Below are positions 1 through 12,666 of a stretch of DNA of 64,000 nt, piece by piece. A program made the position numbers and the translations under genes. The notes below the pieces were generated by a model. That model searched no databases, was not told where the DNA came from, and worked only from the letters and a program-made list of their open reading frames with translations. The stretch lies in assembly GCA_021014325.1 (NCBI GenBank), contig CM037464.1, positions 7,037,127-7,101,126 on the forward strand, given 5' to 3'. How positions within the stretch are numbered: position 1 is the stretch's first letter; each line of letters begins with the position of its first letter. This stretch comes from Plazaster borealis (taxonomy: Eukaryota; Echinodermata; Asteroidea; Forcipulatida; Labidiasteridae).

Positions 1-2600
1 AAACTGAAGTTTACCTTAAACCCCCCTCTTTAAACCAATGTGACGCTTTATGCGTTTTGCCAGTGACCGATTTCGTTGCACGACAGTTAATCCACTGCAA
101 TCGAGCATGGTTTACCCTCTGCAAAAGTGCAATATCATTGTAGAAAAGAAATTACATGCATTTGGTACGTGATTGCACTTCTACGATGCAGTTTACGTAT
201 GAGGCAATGTTGACAATATCAAAGCCGCATTTTGTGTGTAGAACGTTAAACCATATGATCGCTGCATATGCCCAACACTTATGGAGTTCTCATTCATCAC
301 ACGTATAAATATACCTCCCTGCCTATACTCATACATTTTTCTTCCGTCTTATTTAAAAGCCATCCTTCAACTGCAGGTTCCGGCTGTATACTTGAGCTCG
401 ATATTACCTGCATTATTTTTCACCTCATACCGCGCCTTCGCAATGTCTTTAAGCACAAATAAAACACTTGTCATTTTGGGTGGCTGTCACAACCGTGTGT
501 GCGATCCAACCTGTACGCCAAGACATGCGCAAAGTAGTTGAATACATCCTACCGTGGCACCTATTTATGTCTCTAGCATTTTAGTCGATGGTGCGTGATA
601 ACCAGAGCTGAAACCTGCAGTCAACAGTAATCTATCAAGACATGTCATTGCAAGTGCCACTATAACCACTCGACTTTAAAAAAAGGCAAAGCAACTTTCT
701 TGAATCCATTCTATAGACCGTGCAAGTCTCGCGCATATCGAAAACGAGAACAAAACAACTCGAACGAAGACTATATTTTTCTATGAAATCAAATCTTCTT
801 TTTAAATTATATTTATACAAAATTCTTGAAAATTATAAATACCCATAGCAAGTTGTTATAAATTAATTTTAAATTTTTGTATAATACAAATCAATGCTCA
901 AATTAACATTGAAACAAAGTTAAAACTTGGGACGATGATGCTTATTTTTAGAAACCCCGTTTGCCAATCACGCCCGAATGTGTGCGTCTATCACATTGGA
1001 TTAATGACAACATGCCCGTCAGTTGGGCAGCATTCCTAATTGTTTACAAGTATTAAACCGGAAACGGAGGTCAAGTCTTATTCTCAGGTTTTATTCGTGT
1101 ATTTGTTGAATTGAATTTACTTTCATCTTGTTAATCACTTAGTATTACATCCAACAACAATTTTCATAGCCATAAACTACGTTAAACTAAAAGTAAATGA
1201 CAAAACAAAATCCCACCCACGTAAAACTCCATAGGGTTGGGACCACAATGGTCCCGGAAGTTCAAAGATGCGCGAGACTTGCACAGTCTATTCCGGTAAA
1301 GATAGCATTAAATAATGCTGTGTCTTCACAGAATTGTGCACATCGAATCAATTTTTCCAACAACCAAAATAAAACAAAATGATGACTTCACCGTATATAT
1401 TCGAGACATAGCATTTTTCTTTTTCAATTCAATGATAATGTTCTTTTTACCCGTTTGGTGGCTCTGGCTATAAACCGACAATACACGGAATCACTAGTGT
1501 CACGAACACTTCCTCTACCCTTTTTCAATTTTTGGTAGCAGATAAACCTCGCTTCAACAACACTGTAGGCCTATGCATCACAACGAATTCCATTTAGTTG
1601 GAGGGCGAGTCGTTCAACGTCATAGCCGTTTCCATGGCAACCCTTCATTTTAGATGTATTGTGAAAGAAAGATAAATCACTCCATAGTCATATAGCGGCG
1701 ATGCTATCCATGTAACTATTGTCGCTTCCATGTTATTCCTTTTATAAAACGCAGCCAGAGGGGTGGGGCACGGACAAATGTAACGAACCCACCCCCCCCC
1801 CCCAAGCAAGCAATCCAAAAATGAATTCGTCAGTAAATAACAGATTTTCACGCTCGTTTTAAGCGACCTCGGGGTTTCGACGCTTTCAACCCCCCTTCCC
1901 CCTGTTGTGGGCCTCCACTCAGACTAATTATCTCGGTTCCAAATGGCATTCATATACCATCTGCATGTATAACGATGACAACGGCATGGTCATTTATTCA
2001 CCATGGATAATGAGTTTGTCTTTCTACTTCGTCTACCGCTAGTCCATGGTTTATAGCTTTTCATCTAACCCGCATCGCATACCCATTAATATTATGATTC
2101 ACAAAGCACTTTTTTTGCAAGGCGCATATTTCATAAATTGTATATGTCTGTTTATTTGTATTGCTTATAATAACGGCATTGTATGTGTTTCATGCCAGTA
2201 TTGTATAAAGTAATCCTCGTTTTTGTTAATAAATACTAATTATTCAGTGCCTTTCTCCAAGTAACTTTTTATTTTGCATTATTATGTAAAAATGCCTGTG
2301 GGAAATGTTTGTAATTTGATGTTTCGCCATATAAATGTATTGTTGTAATACTAATTGGTATTATGAATTCATCGTGATAGGTTATGCATAACATCGGTAA
2401 GATTGAAAAATATGTTCACAGATTTGCACATAACTAACATGGTATAAAGATGGTCAGCATGGTCAGGGTGGAAAACTTCGCTTTTATTTCTTTTGGGGGG
2501 TTTTCGCTTGCAATGCTATCCTATACTTGAGAAAATTAATGAGTAACACAATTGGTTTGAGTTTGCGAGTCCCAAACCCGATGTTTCTAACAAAAGTATT
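1..2600. other. Non-coding stretch at the left edge
   Basis: I see no exon with domain content or consistent splice signals on either strand. A C-run lies at 1793-1803. Sequence near 2400-2500 (around the words GGTATAAAGATGGTCA and GTGGAAAACTTC) recurs near 10250 and, reversed, near 28150, so it is part of a dispersed repeat. Most of this stretch would lie in a long intron of Gene C or beyond it. Confidence 0.5.
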
Positions 2601-2726
2601 TTAGCGTGACTCCAATGAACGATCGAGCTGACACTTTCACAGGTTTGTTATTTCAAGGATGTGGTGGGTCACATAAAGTGTGGATACTGGTCTTTGAATA
2701 TTGCCAATGTTGTCTGCATGCTTTAT

Positions 2727-3085
2727 TAATTGTCAAAGACCAGTATCCTCACGTGGTGTATCCCAACATATGCATAAAATACCAAACCTGTGAACATTTT
2801 GGCTCAATTAGTCATCGAAGTTGAAAGAAAATAATACAAGAAGGAAAAACAAAACCACCCTTCCCTGCACAGAATCGTGTGCTTTCAGCTTCCTGAAAGG
2901 CTTCATGCCTGAAACCTCAGATCCAATTTCTTGTGAAAAATTACCTCTTTCTCTAAAACAACATTACTTCAAAGGGGTCGTTTCTAACAATGTTTTATAA
3001 TAATCAACAGCTCTCCAGTGCTCTTTACCAAGTAAGTTTTTATGGTCATTCATTTTTTGAGTAATTACCAAAGGTTTTAATTAAC
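2727..3085 (+). repeat. Degraded copy of the TTAA-flanked MITE family
   Basis: It shares AATTGTCAAAGACCAGTATC, CCCAACATATGCATAAAAT and a TTACCAAAG end with copies at 7.4, 34.7 and 42.2 kb, but is diverged and its termini are damaged. It is followed at 3151-3183 by a GGT microsatellite running into a G-run. Confidence 0.7.
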
Positions 3086-3150
3086 AGCGTCTTTTATTGA
3101 CAAAATAATATAATTATTTGGTGCTCATTGTGTATGTCCTTGTGTAGAGT

Positions 3151-3183
3151 GGTGGTGGTGGTGGTGGTGGTGCGGGGGGGGGG
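3151..3183 (+). repeat. GGT microsatellite with poly-G run
   Basis: About eight GGT units are followed by GC and a run of ten or so G. The tract is G-rich and could form a quadruplex on the plus strand. Confidence 0.9.
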
Positions 3184-3559
3184 CTGGTATTTACAATAAT
3201 GTAGGTCTATACTTTTTTCATGTAAAAGTGGGACTGTAGACTAGATCTATTTTGTTTACTGCTGAGTTATTTGTTGCACACTGCGATTGATTTTATGAAT
3301 ATCCATAACATAACACGGTTTCTAAAACGGCCTCCAAAATGTGTTAAAATCGAATGCCTTTCCACGGGAATGTATCGAAATGCAATGCAACATTGTCTTC
3401 CAAAATCAATAGGTATCGAACTGGTTGATGAGAAAAGTTTCCCTAGAACTTGTGATGAACACCGACAGACCATAAGAAAAATGTTCATGTCAAATGATCT
3501 TGTTCTACATTCCAAAAACTAACTGGAGAGAACAGAATTTAATAATCTTTTCAGAACGT

Positions 3560-3997
3560 AGTGTGTTAGGGCTGAGTGCTAGTGCACCGGACTCAAGTTC
3601 TGATGGCTGAGTCATCGGAGTGTGGGTTCGAATCCCGGTCGTGACACTCGTGTTCTCGGGCAAGACATTTTGCTCTAATTGCTTCGCATCACCAAGGATG
3701 GGTACATGTGAGGGTAGAGAGTGTTGATGGGTTAGAGGCGTCTGTCTCCTGGAAAGATCAAAACATTACCGATGTCAGCAGGGATATAGGCCTATATGTA
3801 ATTAGTAACTTTTAGTTCTCTGTTGGCGGGACAGACATATCCCCATACTGTGGTTTGGGCACTGGCCTGGTGACCAGTCTTTTTCTCTATCTTTCTCTTC
3901 CATTCAATGCATTTTAACATGTGTTATGAGCCTTTGATCATTTGTATGTAAGGGGCGCAATATAAATGTAAAATATTATTATTATTATTGATGTGAA
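3560..3997 (+). repeat. tRNA-derived SINE (SINE-1), full-length copy
   Basis: A B-box-like GGGTTCGAATCCCGGTCGTG lies near 3625, after an A-box-like segment (GCTGAGTGCTAGTGCACCGG near 3570). The body carries the family words GGCAAGACA and GGGACAGACAT, and the 3-prime end is GGGCGCAATATAAATGTAAA followed by ATT repeats. The tail resembles the 3-prime ends of the LINE fragments at 39.97 and 53.44 kb. Confidence 0.82.
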
Positions 3998-6900
3998 TGA
4001 TTAGTAACCTGTGCAGCCATTTGGATGCCGTTGCTGCATACTCCAAAGGAGTTGAGATGGTTTCAAGAATGCCTAAGACCCAAATTAATAATAATGCCTG
4101 TTATTATTATTCGTATTTGTTATTATTAACGCTGAAGTGTTCCATCTTCTAAAACCGAAATTTCCTTCTTTGTCTTCTCTCAATTGGGTTCTTGGCTAGT
4201 ATATTGGTTAAGTTCGCTTTTCTGAGAGTCCTTGGCTTCACAACCAGAAATGAAATGAAATAAAAACTCCATGGTTGAAATATTACAACTTCTGCCAAAT
4301 GCTTTTAAAGGCACTAACATAACCGTAAGGCTTTTTCGAAAGGTGGGGGTTATATTTTCTTTGGAACTGGAGGATTGAAATGAACTTTTTTCCTTAACAC
4401 ACAGAAATGAACTATTCCTTTAGGGATATGTTGTACGAAAACAAGACGATTAAATGAGCATACCACATAAAACAAAATATTGTTTGTAGTGAGGCACTCT
4501 CCCTTGAATCCTATTTCATAAGCAATGATGTATCGGTAAAAACTATAGGGTTTGTATAGCCTAGTTCATCCACAACCCGACCCTGTGCATAGTGTTAGCC
4601 AGAGGGGTGTATGGGTGTCTTTAAGACACCCTGTTTTAAAGGAACGTTACAGAACTGGTAATTAAAATTTTCTTCAATACCACAGATTTACATAAAACTT
4701 ACACGGTCTAATGATGATGATAGTAGAAAACATCCCTAGAAATATTTCTGTCTGAAATGCCATATTTGATGAGAAATAAATAAAACTAATTTCCGATTGG
4801 AGTTTATCGCTCATGAGCGTTTTATTCTTGCATTGTATAACACATGCAAATGTGTAATCGGTTTTTCACTGTTTTCTCGTGACCCAGATGGCCGATCGAT
4901 CTCAAACTTCTACAGGTTTGTCAGTTTATGTATACGGTGGATTATATAAAGTGCTTAACTGTTTTGTTAGCAAAAACCAATTCTGTAATGTTCTTTTAAA
5001 TTTGGACACCATGTTTTATCTGTCATTTACTTGTAAATGTATTGTAAGTGAAAAATTTCGACACCTAGTTTTTAAATTTCCAGCAAATTTGAACACCCTT
5101 TACCAAATCCTGGCTAAAACATTGACGCTGTGCCATCCATTCAGGGCAAGTTTCCTGAAAGCGCTCAAAGGTTTGGAATTAATATCTCTTGAGTTCCATA
5201 AACCAGCGATGTGCCAACTGCCAACCTTTAATAATTGTATCTTTTTCTTCTTCTTGAATTTCATTTTTAAATATTTATTTGGTTTATTTATTTTACCTTG
5301 TATTTATCGGGAGCTAAATGGCTGAGGGCAACAGTGACTTAATTCACTGTTTTAGTTCCTGTCATCAGTTAGTGTCCCTTGTATTGTGTGCTTTTTGTTT
5401 TGTATTATTTGTTGTTGTTTATGATGGAAAACATATAATAATAATAATTTTAACGTAATCACAATTATTATTCTTGGATAAGAATGGGAATAATTTACCC
5501 CCCCCAACCAAAGAAGAAGAAACAAACCTCACGATTTACCATTCTGTTTACAGATGTTAGACCCACTTTCGTATATCTGTAATACCGTGCATTATAACAG
5601 CGGCACATTCTTCATGTTGTGTTGATATGTCAGACGGCTGCACTGGAACGCGAGTCCCATGTTTTGAGTTGACAATTAGAATTTAATAGTATTATACAGA
5701 TGTCGTGTGATGTCTGCAATGTTATCGATGGAGTGTTGAACTTTCTCTTCAACCCACGTCGTCTTCAGCCACGGGAAGGTCAAACATTGTATCTTTATTT
5801 AAAGAGTGAATTCGTCTCGGATACTATAGGGATGTGGTTGGAGGTAAATAGAGGCGAGTCTTATTGCGTGTTGTTGGACCATTGCTATCCCGTGTGTTTT
5901 AATTATTCGCAACATTATGGAGACCGAGGACCAACAAAAAAGGGGAAAACAAAAAAGGGAAAACAAAAGGTCTCCAGAGTCCATAGGGGTATTCTAAAGA
6001 CTGGGATGCTCCACAAAGTCTATATGGGAGAATGTTAAGTACAGGGACAAAGGAAAGAGCAACATATATATATGTCTCCACAGGGATGTAAAAATAGAAA
6101 GTGTGCTCTGATTGTAGGCGTGGGATGTATTTATAACATTTCATTTGAACATTTAAAAGATAAAAATAAACTTAATTGGTAAGTGTCGTCCAAAGGTTAT
6201 TTCCAAAGCTCGATCAGAAAGCTCTTGCTATAAAGATCACACCATGGACCGATCCCCAAATATTTCCGTCTGAAATGCTGTCAAAGTCTCAAAGAAGGTC
6301 CTCCGAATCACAAATGCTTATTTCGGTTGCCGCAATCGAATTAAGCCCGTTATGAACGTATAGACAAAATCACAGACAGACCGTTTTGCCTTGCTTTATT
6401 AAAATCTGACCACCTTATTTATTGACCATTTCACAGATTGGTTGTTTGTATAAATACATTTACGCTTCCTAAAACCGATGTTGAAATATCCCTTTGAAAA
6501 CATCCCTAGTCCTGAATCCTTCTATATCCAATTGCCAAAGTGCAGGATTCAGAAGGACTGGGGCCAGTATAGGCCCAAATGACAATTGGTTATTACCGGG
6601 TCAGGCATTCCAATCTTATCTCAAGTCCAAACACTTTGGTGTGGAGTGACATTAGGAGAAGAGGATTGGAGGAATTCGGACACACGCTGGGCAAACTGCC
6701 TATTAAATTTTGTATGCAACTCAACTATTATTATTATTATTATTTTATTTCTCTCCACAAGTTCAATAAAATTACACACAACAGAGATATAATTAAAACC
6801 TAAGAAAAAATGGAGAAGGCTAGACTGAGGAGGAAAATTAAAATGTTCATATAACTAAAAGGTTCAGTCTGCCGATAATGGGCATTTTTACTTGTGATTG

Positions 6901-7426
6901 CGAGTGTACTGTGCAATTTTACTGTACAACTATGCACTTTTCAGTGAAATCGTTCTTCACATTAAACAAATATTGTTAACATACTTCTCCTATTCCGCGA
7001 AAAAATGTCAACAAAGTTACAAATAATGTCACACACATCGATTCTATTTTTAGCAAAACAAGAAATTTATTTCTGTGATGAAAGATTACTTTCTCATGGA
7101 CTTTGATGTTTTGTACAATCGGAATGTACCGTTTTGTCAACAATTCTGATTTTTTTCCCTTTCTACTATTTTCTCATGTATTTATTATTAGTATTTGTTC
7201 CACATAAATGATGGATACCAATTTTGTTACAGAAACAAAATATCACAAACTATTTTGAACTCAATGTTTTGTCCGAAAGCTTTCATCTATAAACCTGGTT
7301 AAATTCCTTTAAATATTTGAAAGAACAGAATTAGCTGTGAAACTGCTTACCAACCAAAGTGACCTATGGTTTAAATGGTATACATGAAAACAAAAAAAGT
7401 GTTATGGCCTCAAGTTTCGACCCTGG
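3998..7426. other. Non-coding stretch with scattered repeats
   Basis: It contains a SINE body fragment near 4010-4110 (the word CTCCAAAGGAGTTGAGATGG recurs reversed near 26510), AT-rich sequence and short ATT repeats near 6730. Two open frames (4879-5325 and 5700-6038, plus strand) have no recognisable domain, no consistent splice signals and uneven composition. I treat them as chance. Confidence 0.5.
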
Positions 7427-7805
7427 TTAAACGCACTGAACACGTTTGGTAATAATTGTCAAAGACCAGTGTTCTCACTTGGTGTATCCCAACATATGCA
7501 TAAAATAACAAGCCTGTGAAAATTTGGGCTCGATTGGTCATCGAAGTTGCAAGAAAATGATGAAAGAAAAAACACTCTTGTTGTACAAATGTGTGTGCTT
7601 TCAGATTAGGAACAAAAACTTCTTGCAAGAAGTTTTTATTATTTTAGTGAGAAATTACCTCTGTCTCAAAAACTACGTTACTTCAGAGGGAGTTGTTTCC
7701 TACAATGTGTTATACTATCAACAGCTCTACGTTGCTTGTTACCAAGTAAGTTTTTTATGCTAATATTTGTTTTGAGTCATAACCCAACGTGTACGATACC
7801 TTTAA
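7427..7805 (+). repeat. TTAA-flanked MITE (family M1), intact copy
   Basis: This 379-bp element is bounded by TTAA on both sides, with inverted ends GCACTGAACACGTTTGGTAA and, reversed, GTATCGTACACGTTGGGTTA. The internal words CAACATATGCATAAAATAAC and TTACTTCAGAGGGAGT are shared with the other copies. The TTAA target resembles piggyBac-type insertion, but no coding part is present to confirm the superfamily. Confidence 0.85.
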
Positions 7806-7825
7806 ATGACATGAATATGTGTCAA

Positions 7826-7983
7826 AATTACCCAGAAAGGGGTCAAAATTACACATAATCCAAGTTAAAGTCCCATTCTTTAAAACCAATTCCTGGGTCA
7901 GCCTGATCTGGAAATGGGTCAGGCCCTCTCGGATCCGGGATCCGGAATCCCGATCAATTCTGACCCGGGAGTTTTTAGAGTGT
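7826..7983 (+). repeat. GGGTCA-rich MITE (family M2), left end missing
   Basis: The right end GACCCGGGAGTTTTTAGAGT and internal TCAGCCTGATCTGGAAATGG and TCAATTCTGACCC match complete copies at 40.2 and 58.8 kb. The left terminus is absent. Confidence 0.75.
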
Positions 7984-10379
7984 TCCTGTTACTGAAACAG
8001 CTATACCTCGAAAACTGCATAGAGGCCTGTATATTACTATCTTACGCTATTACATTGAAAAACACATTCCTCTAGAATGAAAATGGCGGTAAACTTGTTT
8101 CTCAGAGGAAATTTGTGATATTAGGTGGAAGGCACTGCACTCCCACAAATACTTTGTTGTTTAAAACCTTTAGACTACTCTCTGTGAGATTACATTTTGA
8201 CACGTTAAAAACCTTAACTGGAATTGTAAAGGAAATCGGTGAATTCATCGAGGTCTTGTCCACTGAATGGCTGTATAAATACACGCGCTGCAAGGCAACA
8301 ACTAGAAAGACCAGCGGCTGTTTGAACAGTGCTTTGAATAAAGAATCAAACAAATTCCAAACCACGTCAAAAAAACTACACAAAAACCCCAATAACTTAA
8401 AGGGAGTAACAATCTTTGATATAGAAAGCTTTCAACAGTGTGGGAATCATAATCGGCGGCAACCTACAATCCCAGCCAAAGTTCGCTTGGCCCCCATCCC
8501 CCTGTCGATGTTGTCTGTCATTGCACGGTCTTCCCCTTCTTGTTAACAACATTGTGTGAGGTTACTGATTGTCAAGTGTCACAAACCCTTTTGGTTTTTT
8601 AAATTGTGTCGGTTTGTATCTGTCAGTGGGCATATCAACACAAGCCTCCTTTTGGCTTCTGAAAATGTCCCCATATTGGTTTGTTCCTAATGCATTTCAC
8701 TATTAGTATTTCCCCCCAATCACTTCATGATTGTCTTTGATTTAAATATTGTTCTTAATTTGTTTATTTTCCTTTATTTTTCACCAATATGTAAATAAAC
8801 TTTGAATTGATTTGTAGTCTAAGACAAACCAGCTGAAATGTTTTTAAAATTATTGTTATAAGAATGAGATTAAGTCACTTCGTATTCAGACTAGTAGTAT
8901 AGTATTTAACTCAAGTGATGAACCTAATTGCTCATTAAACTCAGCAACGCGTTGAAGCCCCGGGTAATGTGTATAATTATACCGTCAAAAAGGCATTCAC
9001 ATGTCAAACATCCAACTTCCACAACCTTGTCAGGAAGTAGACTACACAATGTTGCTTCGTTCTATAGCTGCGCCATTTTATTTCCTTCACACGTTTTAAA
9101 GCAATTTGGTACCCAGGATTACCAAGGCTAAACAATCACCGGGAAAATGGTCAGGACACTATGACTACCATGTCTTACATGCGTAATTTTCAAAGTCTTT
9201 CTCTCTGACTGTTGGTTGGACACATGTTTTGATGACAGTTTTGTTATACTTTTGTATTTCCTTCACAGCCCTGTTGAAATTGTATTTACTGTATGTCTAA
9301 ATAATGATTTAAATAAATCAATAACAAAGATAGAATCGTGTTCTGGTATAGGGATGAGACTTCACGGACCATAATGCAGTGGACTGAAAATATAGGTCAA
9401 TATAATTAATATACACCAAATAATAATAAATTGTAAGGATCTGAAAAAATATTTGTGTAAAACACCAAAGATTACTGCTATTATTATAAAATGCATTTAA
9501 CCTGCTAATTAAACCATTTTTATTGGCTCAAGAACGGCAAGTCTGATCACCTGATACAGGACATATCTGCTATATTATAGTATACTTATATATTGCATAT
9601 AAAGTTCAATGCTATATAAATTGGTGGATTGTTGCTATCGAGAGTAGACGCAGGAAATGAAGGTTGTCTGACAGCAGTGCATCTCTGCCTGTTACAGCCA
9701 GCCTTCATTAATGTCAACATGAATCTTTTCAAATTGATTCGGTTCCAGATTTTTGTTTATGACAAGAACGGAGAATCAAATTTGCCTACTGTGACCTACT
9801 ACACAATAATATAGCAGAGTACGTCATACGGTTTAATGCAAACATTGATACTCTCATAAACTGCCTAAGAGTATACAGACAGTAAATGTATGCAGAGCAG
9901 AAATACATTTATGCCAATCAGAAATTTGTACAATTGAACTGACTCGCTCATTGTTGCGTAACCAGTGGCGTAAGAAGGGGGGAAGCCCCCACCTCGTTCA
10001 AATCCCTACTCTTACCCCCCTTGCCTCCCCCAAATGAGATCTTAAAAATGCACAAATGAATGGTTCGATACATTAAATAGCCCCCCCCCCAATGATGACA
10101 TTGCCCCCCGCTTGCCCCCCCCCCCCAAAAAAAACAAAACAAAGGAAAGTGTGTGGTTACGCCACTGTGTGTGTATACCTGTTTTGAATGGGTGTGCACA
10201 ACATTACTAAGCTTGACCATATAAATGGTCACAGATTTGCAAATACCTTGCATGGTATAAAGATGTGGTCGTGGTGGAAAACTTCCCTTGAATAGTTTTT
10301 TAGAATTTAGTAAACGACAAATTGTTTTGACCTCGCGAGTCAAAAATGTAATGCTTGAAAAGAGTGCAAACATATTATC

Positions 10380-10411
<32 letters not shown>

Positions 10412-12253
10412 CCCCCCACTACTCTTTCCTGACCGATTGAGCTTAAACTTTCACAAGTTTGTTATTTCATGAAAAAGTTGGGTGTTGTGTCACACAAAGT
10501 ACAGATACTGGTCTTCGACATAATACCAATGTTGCTCGTGAGCTTTTAATGCACACAGACTAGACAAGTTTTACTGTAGTAAATTGTGATATAACGGATT
10601 TAATAATAAATTTAAAGTAGTATTAACTGAACTGAATTGAACTGAACAACAGTTCGATTTCACAAAAGCACAAAAAACCCGATCTACAGATCAGCTCGAG
10701 TATCAAGTTACCTTTAGGTGTCAATCTGGTCAAGTTAAACCGATGGATGATAAAGTGGGGGAATTCTCTTCAAACAATGATATTAATATTGTATTTGATT
10801 TCGAGACAGCCGGTTCTGTATTACTCCAATGCATGCATATTTCAGGCAATGCACATGTCTAAACCATTACTGCTTGAAGCTTGCACCGCCGTCTCTATTA
10901 TGCAGCATATTGATTACACGACCCCGGTGAACCTATACAAATTATTGTCGCTTGAAATATATAAAGCCCCATTTTTCGGTCAGCAAATATTTATATAGTC
11001 CTGCAATGTTTCCCCCTTCTTTTAGTCGTCTGATAGAGCCGTTGTAAGCCACACCTCGAAGGCGACAAATCTCAGTCTACCCTTAAACAATCACCTGCTG
11101 TTTTTTGGCTGGTCCAATGTCTTCAATGTTAAGATTCAAAGATCTTTCCCGGGAAACCAGGCATGACAATATCGACTGTTTACAGAAATACAATGATTTC
11201 TCCCCTTGTGCAGGGCCTGCGACTGGTTTCTAACACAATAACGCAGCGAGGGGGTCTGGCTTCCGCCAACCAATCAATACTACAGGGAAATGCTACCAGT
11301 TGGCCTTTGCAGGTCGTAAACACATGTTAATAAAATAGCAATCAAGTTATTGTTCATGACCTATAAATCTATGTTTGATTACAGAGGTGGTTGTTATTTG
11401 ACTGGAAGACAGGTTTAAGATTGTGACACAATTTTAAGTGATTTAGTTGAGCTGTCATAGACCTCCATACGATTTTACGTACGGGGTTAAAAATTTATTG
11501 CAGTTTACTTTTGATAATAATAATACTGTCGTCAATGACCAATATATACGGGTAAATCATCTCGCACATAATACACAGTTTACAAGGCCAGTGGTTAAGT
11601 TCAAACAAATAAAACAGTCCACAGGGCATCACAGCCACAAGACATCGCATCTCTCGGTCGACTGCAATTTCGACAATTTGCATTAATGCTCTCGGTAAGA
11701 TTGTCAAATGTGATTGTGGAATTTTGAAACAACGCGACCATGGCCAGAGCATTTTTGTTTGTTTGCAACTGCGGTGTTTTGCATGCATCATTATGCATGG
11801 GGAGAGACCATCGGGCGTGCATACCGCTGCGTGCCGAGACTATGGTTACATGTATTTCTTTTCTGAGCTGAAAGATAAAAACATCTACAGTGGGAATGAT
11901 GGAGCACTGGAAAGACGGGTCCACTGTTAATACGAAGATGATCCGTAGTGTGAGCAAACACACTCAGCGAATAAAGCTTCCCAATTGGGCGTGTATGGGC
12001 AGTAATTTATGCTAATAATATGCACCACAGCCCCCTGCATACATTACCATATTATTCTTCAGGTGGTTTTTGATCGGAGCAAAGTATTTTGTTTATTGTG
12101 ACGGCGGGGAATAGCAGTATCTGTTTTTCACGTTCACAGTATGACGTTCAATCAGTCATGTCACAAAAAAGCAATTACATTCTGGGTCCCTGGAGAATCG
12201 TGGACAGCATTGAGTATTAGTTCATTTCTACGATGATCTGGTCGTCAAAATGA
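7984..12253. other. Non-coding stretch with minor repeats
   Basis: Nothing with recognisable coding support is visible. The plus-strand frame 8115-8546 (143 codons) and minus-strand frame 11601-11963 (120 codons) show no domain. An inverted repeat around AGTGGCGTAA brackets 9962-10168, with poly-C tracts inside. A TTG microsatellite lies at 10382-10411. This region is probably a Gene C intron or downstream sequence. Confidence 0.5.
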
Positions 12254-12526
12254 ATGCACTTTGTATTTTTGTTCCTACAATGCACTGCCCTATTTGTGTA
12301 TAATATAGTCAACGCTCAAGCCATGCAGAAAAATTCGGTATTTAGAGGAAATTACATCAACGCCCATTCAAGCTATAATGAAACTTTAACACGAGTTTAT
12401 ACACTGCTAAATATAATGTTAAAGTCTTTGCTAATTCATTATCATAGTTTGACCTCCACCATTGTTATTAGTAACAAGTTTTATTTGTGTGGAGCAGACT
12501 ACCCTCATTCTTATGACGAAGGCTAA
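12254..12526 (+). CDS. Possible small secreted peptide ORF, antisense side of Gene C intron 1 (uncertain)
   Basis: The 90-codon frame starts MHFVFLFLQCTALFVYNIVN, which scores by eye as a signal peptide, followed by AQAMQKNSVFRGNYINAHSS and a hydrophobic stretch LLNIMLKSLLIHYHSL. There is no cysteine framework, dibasic array or family I know. A frame this size can arise by chance in AT-rich sequence. Confidence 0.15.
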   Translation: MHFVFLFLQCTALFVYNIVNAQAMQKNSVFRGNYINAHSSYNETLTRVYTLLNIMLKSLLIHYHSLTSTIVISNKFYLCGADYPHSYDEG

Positions 12527-12593
12527 ACATATGAATTCCGTAAAATAGAAATTTGCAAAATGAGTTCAAGATAAATGAAAGGGCAAAACTTAC

Positions 12594-12666
12594 CTGCTCC
12601 TGAAGCAACTGAACAGAACATCATCAGCAGGCATGCCAGGGCTGCGGTGATAAGAACTCGCCCCAT
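12594..12666 (-). CDS. Gene C exon 1: signal peptide of a third receptor-like gene (partial)
   Basis: The ATG is at 12666-12664. The peptide MGRVLITAALACLLMMFCSV then ASGA is an excellent signal peptide with a small-residue cleavage site. The exon ends in phase 1 at a consensus GTAAGT donor, exactly like exon 1 of Genes A and B, and has the same orientation. An in-frame upstream ATG at 12723 would put a poor leader in front and is less likely. No later exon could be recognised between 1 and 12593, so the gene either has a very long first intron or continues left of the window. Its family is inferred from position and design only. Confidence 0.6.

Noticed and set aside
5700..6038. 112-codon plus-strand frame with lysine-rich end
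   Set aside because: The KKGK part comes from a short A-rich duplicated tract; no domain and no upstream support.
8115..8546. 143-codon plus-strand frame
   Set aside because: No recognisable domain, no splice context and composition like the flanks; probably chance.
9948..10373. 141-codon minus-strand frame
   Set aside because: Crosses poly-C/poly-G tracts and dispersed repeat sequence; glycine runs come from the homopolymers.
11601..11963. 120-codon minus-strand frame considered as Gene C exon 2
   Set aside because: A possible acceptor is present but the phase-1 reading soon stops, and no SRCR-type motif appears.
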